A program made the translations under genes and the position numbers. Shown here piece by piece: positions 15,598 to 23,941 of a stretch of DNA of 64,000 bases. Below the pieces are notes generated by a model. That model was not told the origin of the DNA and ran no database searches. It worked only from the letters and a program-made list of their open reading frames with translations. The number at the start of each line of letters is the position of its first letter. The stretch's first letter is position 1. Source of the DNA: Candidatus Phosphoribacter hodrii (GTDB taxonomy: Bacteria; Actinomycetota; Actinomycetes; Actinomycetales; Dermatophilaceae); the NCBI GenBank assembly GCA_016707175.1, contig JADJIB010000002.1, forward strand, positions 682,001 through 746,000, given 5' to 3'.

Positions 15598-17945
15598 CCC
15601 GCCGTGGCGCGAACCCGGCCCTCGCGGCCCTCGCCAGCCTCGCGGCGCTGCTGGGGCTGACCACCCTGGTGGTGACCCAGACCTGGTATGCCCGGACCAT
15701 CTGGTTCGTCTTCGTGGCGGTCGGGATCGGCGCGTTGATCCGACGGTTCGTCTCCCGGTCCGGGTGGCTCATCGTGCCCGCACAGGTGCTGGGCGTGCTG
15801 CTCATGGCGACCTGGCAGTATGCCGGTTCGACGACGTGGTGGGGCGTGCCCACCTGGTCGACCGTGGGGCGGTTCACCGAGTTGTTCACGCTGTTCGGCA
15901 CCACGGTCGCCGAGTCCTCGGCTCCCCTCCTGGCCAACGTCGGCGTCGAGGTCACCCTGGCCCTCATTGGAGCGGGCCTGGCCATCCTCGTCGATGCCCT
16001 CGCCGTCACCCGGGCGGCGCCGGCGGCGGCCGGGCTGCCCCTGCTCACCGCGTTCCTCGCCGCCGCCGCCAACAGCGGCTCGGCGTTGCCCCCGGCCTAC
16101 TTCATCATTGCTGCGCTCGCCTGGCTGTTGATGTTGGGTCGCCAGGCCCAGGTGGGGATGCGCGGGTGGGCCTCGGCGGCGGCGCGCCCTATGGCCCCCA
16201 TCTCTGGCGCTGCGCTCGACTCCGCGCCAGAGCTTCGCTTCGGAACGATCGCCCGGCGGCTCGGCGCGGTCGGGCTGGTGGCGGCGATCGCCCTTCCCGC
16301 GGTGCTCCCACACCTTCCCCCTCGGTACCTCTTGGACGGGCTGGCCCGCAGCGCCGACGGCGCAGGCCGCGGTGTCGGCAAGGTCGGGTTCAACTCCACC
16401 CTCGACGTCGGGTTGAGCCTCACCTCCGGGGGCACGGGCACGATCCTCACCTACCGCACCAATGCTCCGGCAGCGGCGCCCCTGCGAGTGTTGGCGGCCA
16501 CGGCATACGACGGCACCAACTGGAGCCGCCCGGCGCCCACCCTCGGTCGCAGTGCCCGGTTGGACCTCGCCGACACGGTGGTCCGATCCGAACGCACGAT
16601 CGTCGTGGAGAGCAACGCCCTGGACCCGCCATCGTTGGCCACCCCGCAGCCGATCCTGTCGGCCGACCTCAGCGGCGTCTCGTGGCAGGTCGATGTCGCG
16701 ACCTCCGACGTCTCCGTGCAGACCCGCCCGAACGCCTACTCGACCACCTACCTCGAGCCGGTGCTCACGGCCGACCTCCTGCGCGAGGGGATCGACGGCA
16801 GACCGGGGCCTGACCGCCTCCCCGCCAACCGGACGATGTCCGCCGCGCTCGCGGTCGATCCGCGCTCGGAGGCCGCCATCCGCGCGCTGACGACGACCGT
16901 CACGGCAGGGGCCGCCACTCCCTACGACGAAGCCGTGGCCATCCAGGAGTGGCTGCGGTCCAAGGGCGGTTTCACCTACTCGCTGACGCTCCCGGAGGCT
17001 CCGCTGGTCAGCGGGGTCGTGGGCGACCCGATCTCCGCGTTCCTGCAGACCAAGACGGGCTATTGCGTGCAGTTCACCTCGGCCATGGTGATGATGTCGC
17101 GGGCCGCGGGGATCCCGGCCCGCGTGGCCATCGGCTTCCTCCCCGGCAGCCAGGACGGCGGCCTCTGGACGGTCACGGCCGGTGACGCCCACTCCTGGCC
17201 GGAGCTGTACTTCCCCGGGGCCGGCTGGGTGCGGTTCGAGCCGACGCCGAGCGTGCGGACCGGGACGGCGCCGTCGTGGACGGTTCCCCCGGTGACGCCC
17301 ACCCCCCTCGCGACCTCGACGGCCCGATCCACCGAGGACCCGCTCGATCGACCCGACCGGGATGCGCCGGATGACGCGGACGACACGACCACCGCGCGGA
17401 CCGAGTTGGACCTCCCGATCCTCGACCGCGTGCTCTCGTGGGTCGCGCAGATCCCCCACCTCTTCCTGCTCGTCGTCGGCCTGGTCGTCGTCGCAACGCT
17501 TGTGCTGCCGGTGACGGCGGCGCTGCTGCGCCGGGTCCGCTCCCGGCGCGGCGGCCCTCCGAACGAGGTCATCGAGGCGCACTGGGAGCTGTTCACCAGC
17601 GAGCTGCACGACCTCGGGATCACGACACCCGCTGGTGGAACGCTGCGCGACAGCCAGGCCCACGTGGCGCGGGCCGGCTACCTCGGCGAGCCCGCTCGGC
17701 AGTCCCTCGCCACAGTCGTCGACACCGTCGAGTTGGCCCGCTACGCCCGGCCCGGCACCTCCCTGACCGTCGACCTCGAGCCGTTGACCCGCAGCGTCAT
17801 CTCCGACGTGGCGCGCACCCGCTCCTGGCGCCACCGTGCCCGCGCGCTCATGCTGCCTGGCGATGCCCGCCGCTGGTGGGGCTGGGCCGGAATGTCCCTG
17901 CGGTCCGCCCCGCGGGCGGTTCGCGAGCGGATCCGCCGACGCTGA
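15594..17945 (+). CDS. Membrane-anchored transglutaminase-like protein (TgpA/DUF3488 type)
   Basis: The 783-residue protein has about six N-terminal membrane helices (residues 10-215, DUF3488 region). An extracytoplasmic transglutaminase core follows, with the catalytic Cys in KTGYCVQFTSAMVMMSRAAGIPARV (near residue 488) and the His in VTAGDAHSWPELYFPGAGWVRFEPTP. After a Pro/Thr-rich linker come another membrane helix (LFLLVVGLVVVATLVLPVTAALL) and a cytoplasmic tail resembling DUF4129. The start overlaps the DUF58 stop. The fold suggests a cysteine peptidase or transamidase acting outside the membrane; the substrate is unknown. Confidence 0.88.
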   Translation: MTRRGANPALAALASLAALLGLTTLVVTQTWYARTIWFVFVAVGIGALIRRFVSRSGWLIVPAQVLGVLLMATWQYAGSTTWWGVPTWSTVGRFTELFTLFGTTVAESSAPLLANVGVEVTLALIGAGLAILVDALAVTRAAPAAAGLPLLTAFLAAAANSGSALPPAYFIIAALAWLLMLGRQAQVGMRGWASAAARPMAPISGAALDSAPELRFGTIARRLGAVGLVAAIALPAVLPHLPPRYLLDGLARSADGAGRGVGKVGFNSTLDVGLSLTSGGTGTILTYRTNAPAAAPLRVLAATAYDGTNWSRPAPTLGRSARLDLADTVVRSERTIVVESNALDPPSLATPQPILSADLSGVSWQVDVATSDVSVQTRPNAYSTTYLEPVLTADLLREGIDGRPGPDRLPANRTMSAALAVDPRSEAAIRALTTTVTAGAATPYDEAVAIQEWLRSKGGFTYSLTLPEAPLVSGVVGDPISAFLQTKTGYCVQFTSAMVMMSRAAGIPARVAIGFLPGSQDGGLWTVTAGDAHSWPELYFPGAGWVRFEPTPSVRTGTAPSWTVPPVTPTPLATSTARSTEDPLDRPDRDAPDDADDTTTARTELDLPILDRVLSWVAQIPHLFLLVVGLVVVATLVLPVTAALLRRVRSRRGGPPNEVIEAHWELFTSELHDLGITTPAGGTLRDSQAHVARAGYLGEPARQSLATVVDTVELARYARPGTSLTVDLEPLTRSVISDVARTRSWRHRARALMLPGDARRWWGWAGMSLRSAPRAVRERIRRR

Positions 17946-17947
17946 CC

Positions 17948-17993
17948 CGCGGGAGGGCGGCATACCCGATGGTCGGTATGCCGCCCTCCCGCG
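17948..17993. terminator. Octamer hairpin after the transglutaminase gene
   Basis: Arms GGGAGGGCGGCATACC and GGTATGCCGCCCTCCC (17951-17966, 17975-17990) pair perfectly, and three more pairs outside give a 19-bp stem with an 8-base loop. It starts three bases after the transglutaminase stop. The stem is strong enough to stop transcription, but no T-tract follows. It is one of the inverted octamer pairs. Confidence 0.75.
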
Positions 17994-18074
17994 CGGCGCG
18001 CTCGACGCAGCGGTCACTGGGGGTTCCTCGGAGATGCCAGGACGGGTCTTCCCTGCCGGTGGATGATTGTTGCC

Positions 18075-19931
18075 ATGAGCGATGTGCGAGTAATGCGTGC
18101 TCGGCGGTTCCGCACGATGGAGCCGGGATTCCCCACAGCGCAGGCGGTAGCGGTCCGTGGCGACCGAATTGTCGCGGTGGGTTCGTTCGAGACGGTCGTG
18201 GCGGCTCTCGGCGACGTGCCCTTCGAGGTCGATGACACCCTGAGCGAGTACGTCGTCCTGCCAGGTCTCATCGACCAACATCTCCACCCCCTGCTCGGAG
18301 CGGCCACCCTCTCGATGACCGTCATCTCCACGGAGGACTGGGTGTTGCCGGACCACACGGCACCCGCAGCGCACACGCCCGAGGAATACCTCGCTCGGTT
18401 GAGAGCGGCCGAACAAGCGCTGCCGGAGGGCGACCCGGACGGGTGGTTGCTCACCTGGGGCTACCACCCGTTGTGGCATGGCCCGCTGGACCGGGCAGTG
18501 CTCGACGAGGTGAGCGCGACGCGCCCGATCGCCGTGTGGCACCGCTCGTGTCACGAGATCTACCTGAATTCAGCGGCCACCCACCGCGCGGGAGTCACCG
18601 CCGAGTGGCTCGCCACCCAGTCTGGGCATGGCACGGCTCAGGTCGACATCGATGCGGGCCACTCGTGGGAGGCCGGGTTCATGGAACTCGTCATCACCCG
18701 GGTGGCCCCGATGTTGTTGGGACGCGACCGGTTGGCGGTCGGGCTGCGCCAGATGGTCGCCTACCTGCACCAACACGGGGTGACGGCGATCAACGAGCCC
18801 GGGATCATGTGGGAGATCGAGCCGTTCGACCTCTACCAGCAGATCCTCGGCTCCGACGAGACGCCGTTCACCTCCACCTTCCTCGTGGACGGGCGGGCCC
18901 AGGCGGCCGCTGGGTTGGACCCGAGCGCGGTCGTTGAGGATGCGCTCACCCAGATCGCTCGCGCACCGTCTGGCAAGGTGCGCCTGCTTGATCGCCAGGT
19001 CAAGTTCTACGCCGACGGGGCGATCATCTCGCAGCGCATGCAGATGACCGAGCCCTATCTGGATGATGAGGGCCGGCCCGATCCCGACCACCTTGGCGAG
19101 TGGATCATGGAGCCGGAGGCGCTGGAGCGCTACTTCCGCACCTATTGGGATGCCGGTTGGCAGGTGCACACCCACGTGACCGGGGATCTCGGGTTGCAGG
19201 TGCTGCTGGACGTGATCCAGCGGTGCATGATCGCCACCCCGCGCAGTGATCACCGCACCACGATCGTCCACTTCGCCAATTCCACCGAGGAGCAAGTCGA
19301 GCGCATTGCCCGCCTCGGCTGCATCGTCTCGTCCAACCCGTACTACCCGGTGGGGTTCGCCGACCGCTACGCCGCACATGGCCTCGGTCCCGAGCGTGCC
19401 GACGCCATGACCCGTAACCAGTCGGTCGTCGCCCAGCACGTCCCCCTGTCCCTGCACTCCGACCTGCCGATGGCACCGGCCGAACCCCTCTTCCTCGCGT
19501 GGTGTGCAGCCACCCGTCGCACTGAGTCCGGCCGGGTCGCCGCACCCGAGCAGCGAGTCAGCCTCGACGACGCGCTGCGCGCGGTGACGATCGGCGCCGC
19601 CCAGTCCTGGCGGATGGAGCACGAGCTCGGCAGCATCGCACCGGGGAAGGTGGCCACCTTCACGGTGCTGGGCGCCGACCCCTACGACCTCGACCCGGAA
19701 CGCCTGCGTGACATCCCGGTCATCGGCACCGTCTACCAGGGTCGGTGGTTCCCGGTCCCGCAACAGAACCGCCGCGATGTCGTGGGCCATGCCCCCGCCA
19801 TGATCGCCTTGCCGGGAGGGAGCGCCCTGCAGACCGGTGCCGGCGTCGCCCACCTGGACTCGGGCTGCACCTGTGAGGTCGCGGGCGCGATCGCCGCGGC
19901 CTGCGCGACTGCCTGGGCATCTGTCGGCTGA
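18075..19931 (+). CDS. Amidohydrolase family 3 (YtcJ-like) protein
   Basis: This metal-dependent hydrolase of about 618 residues has the family motifs in order: DQHLHPLLG (HxH-type metal site, near residue 70), KFYADGAIISQRMQM (near 310), HTHVTGDLGLQVLLDVI (near 360) and SLHSDLPMAPAEPLFLAW (Asp metal ligand, near 460). The N-terminal beta-sandwich and the C-terminal GSIAPGKVATFTVL segment close the barrel. A start 12 bases upstream (18063) is possible but lacks a ribosome site. The last 40 residues are an unusual Ala/Cys-rich tail. The substrate cannot be predicted. It is a single gene between two octamer hairpins. Confidence 0.85.
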   Translation: MSDVRVMRARRFRTMEPGFPTAQAVAVRGDRIVAVGSFETVVAALGDVPFEVDDTLSEYVVLPGLIDQHLHPLLGAATLSMTVISTEDWVLPDHTAPAAHTPEEYLARLRAAEQALPEGDPDGWLLTWGYHPLWHGPLDRAVLDEVSATRPIAVWHRSCHEIYLNSAATHRAGVTAEWLATQSGHGTAQVDIDAGHSWEAGFMELVITRVAPMLLGRDRLAVGLRQMVAYLHQHGVTAINEPGIMWEIEPFDLYQQILGSDETPFTSTFLVDGRAQAAAGLDPSAVVEDALTQIARAPSGKVRLLDRQVKFYADGAIISQRMQMTEPYLDDEGRPDPDHLGEWIMEPEALERYFRTYWDAGWQVHTHVTGDLGLQVLLDVIQRCMIATPRSDHRTTIVHFANSTEEQVERIARLGCIVSSNPYYPVGFADRYAAHGLGPERADAMTRNQSVVAQHVPLSLHSDLPMAPAEPLFLAWCAATRRTESGRVAAPEQRVSLDDALRAVTIGAAQSWRMEHELGSIAPGKVATFTVLGADPYDLDPERLRDIPVIGTVYQGRWFPVPQQNRRDVVGHAPAMIALPGGSALQTGAGVAHLDSGCTCEVAGAIAAACATAWASVG

Positions 19932-19954
19932 CCGGCGCCGTCGCCCGAGACGGC

Positions 19955-19994
19955 GGGAGGGCGACATACCAAGATCTCGGTATGCCGCCCTCCC
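19955..19994. terminator. Bidirectional octamer hairpin between amidohydrolase and sigA
   Basis: Arms GGGAGGGCGACATACC and GGTATGCCGCCCTCCC form a 16-bp stem with one A-C mismatch and an 8-base loop. It lies in the 90-base gap between two convergent genes, where a shared terminator is expected. Confidence 0.78.
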
Positions 19995-20022
19995 GGACAC
20001 CGCGCGTCGCGCGCGGTCCGTG

Positions 20023-21921
20023 TCAGTCCAGGTAGTCGCGCAGGACCTGTGACCGCGACGGGTGACGCAGCTTGCTCATCGTCTTGGACTCGATCTGGCG
20101 GATCCGCTCGCGGGTCACGCCGTAGACCTTGCCGATCTCGTCGAGGGTCTTGGGCTGGCCGTCGGTGAGCCCGAAGCGCATCGACACCACGCCGGCCTCG
20201 CGCTCGGAGAGCGTGTCGAGCACCGAGTGCAGTTGCTCCTGCAGCAGGGTGAACGAGACGGCCTCGGCCGGGACGACGGCCTCGGAGTCCTCGATGAGGT
20301 CACCGAACTCGCTGTCACCGTCCTCACCGAGCGGCGTGTGCAGCGAGATGGGCTCGCGGCCGTACTTCTGGACCTCGACGACCTTCTCGGGCGTCATGTC
20401 CAGCTCGCGGGCCAGCTCCTCCGGCGTGGGCTCGCGGCCCAGGTCCTGGAGCATCTGGCGCTGCACGCGGGCCAACTTGTTGATGACCTCGACCATGTGG
20501 ACGGGGATACGGATCGTGCGGGCCTGGTCGGCCATCGCCCGGGTGATGGCCTGCCGGATCCACCACGTGGCGTAGGTCGAGAACTTGTAGCCCTTGGTGT
20601 AGTCGAACTTCTCGACCGCACGGATCAGGCCGAGGTTGCCCTCCTGGATGAGGTCGAGGAAGAGCATGCCGCGGCCGGTGTAGCGCTTGGCCAGGCTGAC
20701 AACCAGACGCAGGTTGGCCTCGAGGAGGTGGTTCTTGGCCTTCTTGCCGTCCTGGGCGATCCACCAGAGCTCGCGCTTGAGCTTCATGTCGAGCTTCTCG
20801 CCCGAGTTGAGCTTCTCCTCGGCGAACAGGCCGGCCTCGATGCGCTTGGCGAGCTCGACCTCCTGCTCGGCGTTAAGGAGGGCGACCTTGCCGATCTGCT
20901 TGAGGTAGTCCTTGACCGGGTCGGCGGTGGCGCCGGCGGTGACGACCTGCTGGGCGGGAGCGTCCTCCTCGTCGTCGTCACGAATGACGAATCCGGCGTC
21001 CTCGGACTCCTCCTCGGCGGGCTTCTTGGGGGTCTCCTCGTCGCCGTCCTCGGTCTCGGTGTCGGCCTCGGCCTCATCGGCGTCGACCTCGACGACCTCA
21101 ACCAACTCGACCTCGTCGACGGCCGCCTCGTCGGCGACGATGATCTCGTCCCCGTCGATGGCCTCGATGTCCTCGCCCTCGGGGGCATCCGTCGCAGCGC
21201 GCGCGCCGCCCTTGGGCGCGGCGGGGCTTGCTGCGCGCGAGGCGCGCTTACGGGTCGCAGGGGCCGCAGCGGCCTCGCCCGTGCCAGCCTCAGCAGCCAC
21301 GGAGGCCGCGGCTGCCGCTGCCTTGGTCGGGCGGGTCCGGGCCGACGCCTTGACCGGCGCTGCGCCAGCCCCATTCGCCGCAGCGGCGTCTCCAGCGGTC
21401 GCCGCTGCCGCCTTGGCTGCGCTCGCCCTCGGCGCGGCCGTCTTGGTGGCGGCCTTGACGGCACCGGTCGCCGCCACCGGGGCAGCAGCGGTCTTTGCTG
21501 CGGCACCCTTGGCGGCTGCCGTGGTCTTGGTCGCCGTCGGTGCCTTCGCCGCAGCGGTCGGCTCCGCAGTCTTTGCCGGTGCGGCCTTCTTGGCAGCGGT
21601 CTTGGTCGGTGCCGACGAGGCAGCAGACGCCTCGCTGTGCGCAGAGACGGTCGACACGGTCCGCTTCGCGGTGGCAGCGACGGCGCGGGTCGGCGCATCG
21701 ATGGACACGGTGATCCCGTGCTCTTCGATCGCTCGCAGCACGGCCTTCATCCGACGGGGCGGCACCTGTGCGGCCTCCAGTGCTTCACGGACATCCGCGC
21801 CAGTCACGCTACCCATGGTGGACCCCCGAGCGATCAGCTTCTGCAGTTGCGGATGTGAGAACTCCGTCGGCAGAGCGCGATCGGCGCCCCGGGAACTGGA
21901 GGAGACGTGCGACACGGGCAC
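20023..21921 (-). CDS. sigA: Primary RNA polymerase sigma factor (SigA/HrdB type)
   Basis: This is the housekeeping sigma factor. The C-terminal 330 residues hold regions 1.2 to 4.2: DPVKDYLKQIGKVALL, NLRLVVSLAKRYTGRGMLFLDLIQEGN, FDYTKGYKFSTYATWWIRQAI (region 2.4), region 3, and GVTRERIRQIESKTMSKLRHPSR (region 4.2 helix-turn-helix), ending in VLRDYLD. Residues 20-75 look like region 1.1. Between them lie about 230 residues of Ala/Lys/Thr repeats followed by an acidic Glu/Asp block, longer than in most relatives. The start is a GTG at 21921. A promoter candidate lies about 140 bases upstream. Confidence 0.95.
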   Translation of the reverse strand: MPVSHVSSSSRGADRALPTEFSHPQLQKLIARGSTMGSVTGADVREALEAAQVPPRRMKAVLRAIEEHGITVSIDAPTRAVAATAKRTVSTVSAHSEASAASSAPTKTAAKKAAPAKTAEPTAAAKAPTATKTTAAAKGAAAKTAAAPVAATGAVKAATKTAAPRASAAKAAAATAGDAAAANGAGAAPVKASARTRPTKAAAAAASVAAEAGTGEAAAAPATRKRASRAASPAAPKGGARAATDAPEGEDIEAIDGDEIIVADEAAVDEVELVEVVEVDADEAEADTETEDGDEETPKKPAEEESEDAGFVIRDDDEEDAPAQQVVTAGATADPVKDYLKQIGKVALLNAEQEVELAKRIEAGLFAEEKLNSGEKLDMKLKRELWWIAQDGKKAKNHLLEANLRLVVSLAKRYTGRGMLFLDLIQEGNLGLIRAVEKFDYTKGYKFSTYATWWIRQAITRAMADQARTIRIPVHMVEVINKLARVQRQMLQDLGREPTPEELARELDMTPEKVVEVQKYGREPISLHTPLGEDGDSEFGDLIEDSEAVVPAEAVSFTLLQEQLHSVLDTLSEREAGVVSMRFGLTDGQPKTLDEIGKVYGVTRERIRQIESKTMSKLRHPSRSQVLRDYLD

Positions 21922-22068
21922 CGACTACCTTTCGCCATGCGAGCGCACACCGACCTCCCCGGGACGGCATACGGCGGGACGGAGTGAGCTGAGTGGGAGG
22001 GGGCGCGGCGGAGCGGGGAACCCTTGGGAGGCAGTGTCGCCCGAGGCCGCGTAGCCCCGATACTCGAC

Positions 22069-22093
22069 ATTATAAAACGCGGGCGTCCCTCGA
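22069..22093 (-). promoter_or_regulatory. Candidate sigA promoter
   Basis: On the minus strand a perfect TATAAT (22069-22074) is preceded 19 bases upstream by TTAACG. The -10 stands out in this GC-rich gap, but the spacing is longer than the usual 17 and the -35 is weak. The leader to the sigA start would be about 140 bases. Confidence 0.5.
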
Positions 22094-22115
22094 CGTTAAC
22101 CGCGTCCGTCGAGGG
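22087..22115. terminator. Inverted repeat downstream of the universal stress gene
   Basis: CCCTCGACG (22087-22095) and CGTCGAGGG (22107-22115) form a perfect 9-bp stem with an 11-base loop, 32 bases after the usp stop. No T-tract is seen. It overlaps the -35 side of the candidate sigA promoter, so it may be an operator instead. Confidence 0.45.
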
Positions 22116-22146
22116 CCCCGCTTCTCACCGTCTGTCGCCCCGAATG

Positions 22147-22554
22147 TCAGTCCTCGCGCGAGGCCTTGACGGCCAGCACAGGGCAGGTGGCGTCGAGCAG
22201 AATCCGCTGCGCGTTCGACCCGAGGATGAGCTTGCCGACGGGGGTGCGCCGACGAAGGCCGATGACGATGAACTCGGCGTTCTCCTCCTCGGCGACGGCG
22301 ATGAGGTCTTCGGCAGGCTCGTTTCCGCGAACCAACTGACGAACCTCGTTCTGAAGCCCGAGATCGGTCAGCTTCTTCTGGATGGTTTCGAGCTCTGCCT
22401 CGAACTTCGCGGCCTCATCAGCGTCGAAGTCCTTGCCACCCCGCTGGGAGTTGATGACGATCAGGCGGGTATGACGCAGTTCGCACTCCTCGGCCGCGCG
22501 ACGGAGGGCAGCTCGCCCCTCTTTGGTCGCAACGTATCCGACAACGACGGCCAC
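22147..22554 (-). CDS. Universal stress protein family
   Basis: This 135-residue single-domain UspA-type protein has an N-terminal VVVGYVATKEGRAALRRA and the C-terminal nucleotide-binding signature IGLRRRTPVGKLILGSNAQRILLDATCPVLAV (G-2x-G-9x-GS pattern). That signature suggests an ATP-binding subtype. A GTG start has AGGAGG about six bases upstream. It is probably cytoplasmic and stress-induced by family analogy. It lies between metX and sigA without evident operon links. Confidence 0.88.
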   Translation of the reverse strand: MAVVVGYVATKEGRAALRRAAEECELRHTRLIVINSQRGGKDFDADEAAKFEAELETIQKKLTDLGLQNEVRQLVRGNEPAEDLIAVAEEENAEFIVIGLRRRTPVGKLILGSNAQRILLDATCPVLAVKASRED

Positions 22555-22596
22555 CGTAACCTCCTTGTTGACGCCGGGCGCGTCCTGAGTGCGACG

Positions 22597-23769
22597 TTAC
22601 CGGATAGCGGCTGAATCGTGCCGCCCCTGGGTGCCCTCGACACCGCGAAGTGCGTCACGGACCAAGGCCCCGACCTGATCGACCTCGATGAGGAAGCCGT
22701 CGTGGCCGCAGGGCGAGTGGATCGTCCGCAGGTCACTGCGTCGGACCCCCCGGGCGATCTGTGCAGATTGGGCCACCGGGTAGAGCCGGTCGGAATCGAC
22801 GCCGACGGCGATCACGTGAGCCGTCACTCGGGCCAGCGCGGCCGCCACCCCGCCGCGGTCCCGGCCGACGTCGTGCGAGTTCATCGCCTCGGTGAGCACG
22901 AGGTAGGAGTTGGCGTCGAACCGACGGCGCAGTTTCTCGCTGTGATAGTCCAGGTAACTCTCGACGGCATATCGACCGCCCCCGCCGAGGGGGTCTTCCT
23001 CGGACTGCGGTTCCCGACCGAAGCGCTCGTCCAACTCGGAGGCGCTGCGATAGGTCGCCTGGGCAATCCGTCGAGCGATCCCCAGCCCGACGTCCGGCCC
23101 CCGGCCGTGACCGTAGTAGTCGCCCCCGGCAAAGTCCGGGTCGGACCGGATCGCGAGCAGTTGTGGCTGAGCCCAGGCGATCTGGTCGGCGGTCGCCGCC
23201 GCCGTGCTCGCCAGAATCACCGCTTGTGCCACCCGGTCCGGGTAGGTCACCGCCCACTCGATGACCCGCATCCCGCCCATCGATCCGCCGATGACCAGGG
23301 CCCATGCGTCGATTCCCAGGGCATCGGCCAGAGCCGCCTCGGCAGCCACCTGATCGCGGATCGTCACGAACGGGAACCGACTCCCCCAGGGCCGACCGTC
23401 CGGGGCGGGCGAGGCGGGGCCGGTGCTGCCCTGGCATCCACCGATGACGTTGGCCGCGACGACGAACCACTCGTCGGTGTCGATGTCGCGACCGGGCCCG
23501 ACCAGGCCCTCCCACCAGCCGGGGGATGCGTGCCCCGGCCCAGCAGCACCGACGACGTGGCTGTCCCCCGTGAGGGCGTGTTCGACGAGGATCGCGTTGC
23601 TTCCCGCCGGGTTCAGCGTCCCCCACGTCTCGTAGGCGACCCGGACCGACGGCAGGACGCCTCCCCGCTCAAGGTGCAGTTCGGGGAAGTCGACGAAAGC
23701 CCTGTGCCCGACCGGGTCTCCGTCGCGCCACGCGCCCGTGACGAACGGCGGGTCGTCGCTGACGGTCAC
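22597..23769 (-). CDS. metX: Homoserine O-acetyltransferase
   Basis: MetX makes O-acetylhomoserine, the substrate of MetY, in methionine synthesis by direct sulfhydrylation. The 390-residue alpha/beta-hydrolase has LVEHALTGDSHV, the nucleophile elbow VIGGSMGGMRVIEWA (Ser near residue 155), the catalytic Asp in AVGVDSDRLYP and His in SPCGHDGFLIE. The GTG start has GAGGAG eight bases upstream. The leader holds a SAM-IV riboswitch, so SAM should repress expression. The partner metY, 12.7 kb away on the same strand, has a near-identical riboswitch. Confidence 0.94.
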   Translation of the reverse strand: MTVSDDPPFVTGAWRDGDPVGHRAFVDFPELHLERGGVLPSVRVAYETWGTLNPAGSNAILVEHALTGDSHVVGAAGPGHASPGWWEGLVGPGRDIDTDEWFVVAANVIGGCQGSTGPASPAPDGRPWGSRFPFVTIRDQVAAEAALADALGIDAWALVIGGSMGGMRVIEWAVTYPDRVAQAVILASTAAATADQIAWAQPQLLAIRSDPDFAGGDYYGHGRGPDVGLGIARRIAQATYRSASELDERFGREPQSEEDPLGGGGRYAVESYLDYHSEKLRRRFDANSYLVLTEAMNSHDVGRDRGGVAAALARVTAHVIAVGVDSDRLYPVAQSAQIARGVRRSDLRTIHSPCGHDGFLIEVDQVGALVRDALRGVEGTQGRHDSAAIR

Positions 23770-23818
23770 GGACGAAACTCCTCACGCTCGCGCTTGCCCG
23801 AGCGGGACGCGCGGGCCG

Positions 23819-23897
23819 GGTCTTCACCCGGGGCACCCCATCACGAAGAAGGGTTGCCGGTCAGCGAGCCGGGGCTTGTCGCTGACACTCATGACCT
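23819..23897 (-). ncRNA. SAM-IV riboswitch upstream of metX
   Basis: Read on the minus strand, the element has the SAM-I/IV core in order: GGTCATGAGTGTCAGCGAC, AAGCCCCGGCTCGCTGACCG, GCAACCC, GGGGTGCCCCGGGTGAAGACC. The layout matches the actinobacterial SAM-IV class. It ends about 50 bases before metX. A GC-rich hairpin (GCCCGcgcg...CGGGC) lies between it and the GAGGAG site and could hide that site or terminate when SAM is bound. Confidence 0.9.
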
Positions 23898-23941
23898 GTC
23901 CCGAGTCTATGCCGCCGCCGCGGCGGCCTGCCACGACCGGT

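Noticed and set aside
14805..18554. A 1249-codon open frame on the minus strand opposite the DUF58 and transglutaminase genes
   Set aside because: It runs through three well-supported plus-strand genes, has Arg/Gly/His-rich composition and no recognisable domain. Long antisense frames are normal at this GC content.
20062..21858. A 598-codon frame opposite sigA
   Set aside because: Leu/Gly/Asp-rich mirror of the sigma factor; no independent signal.
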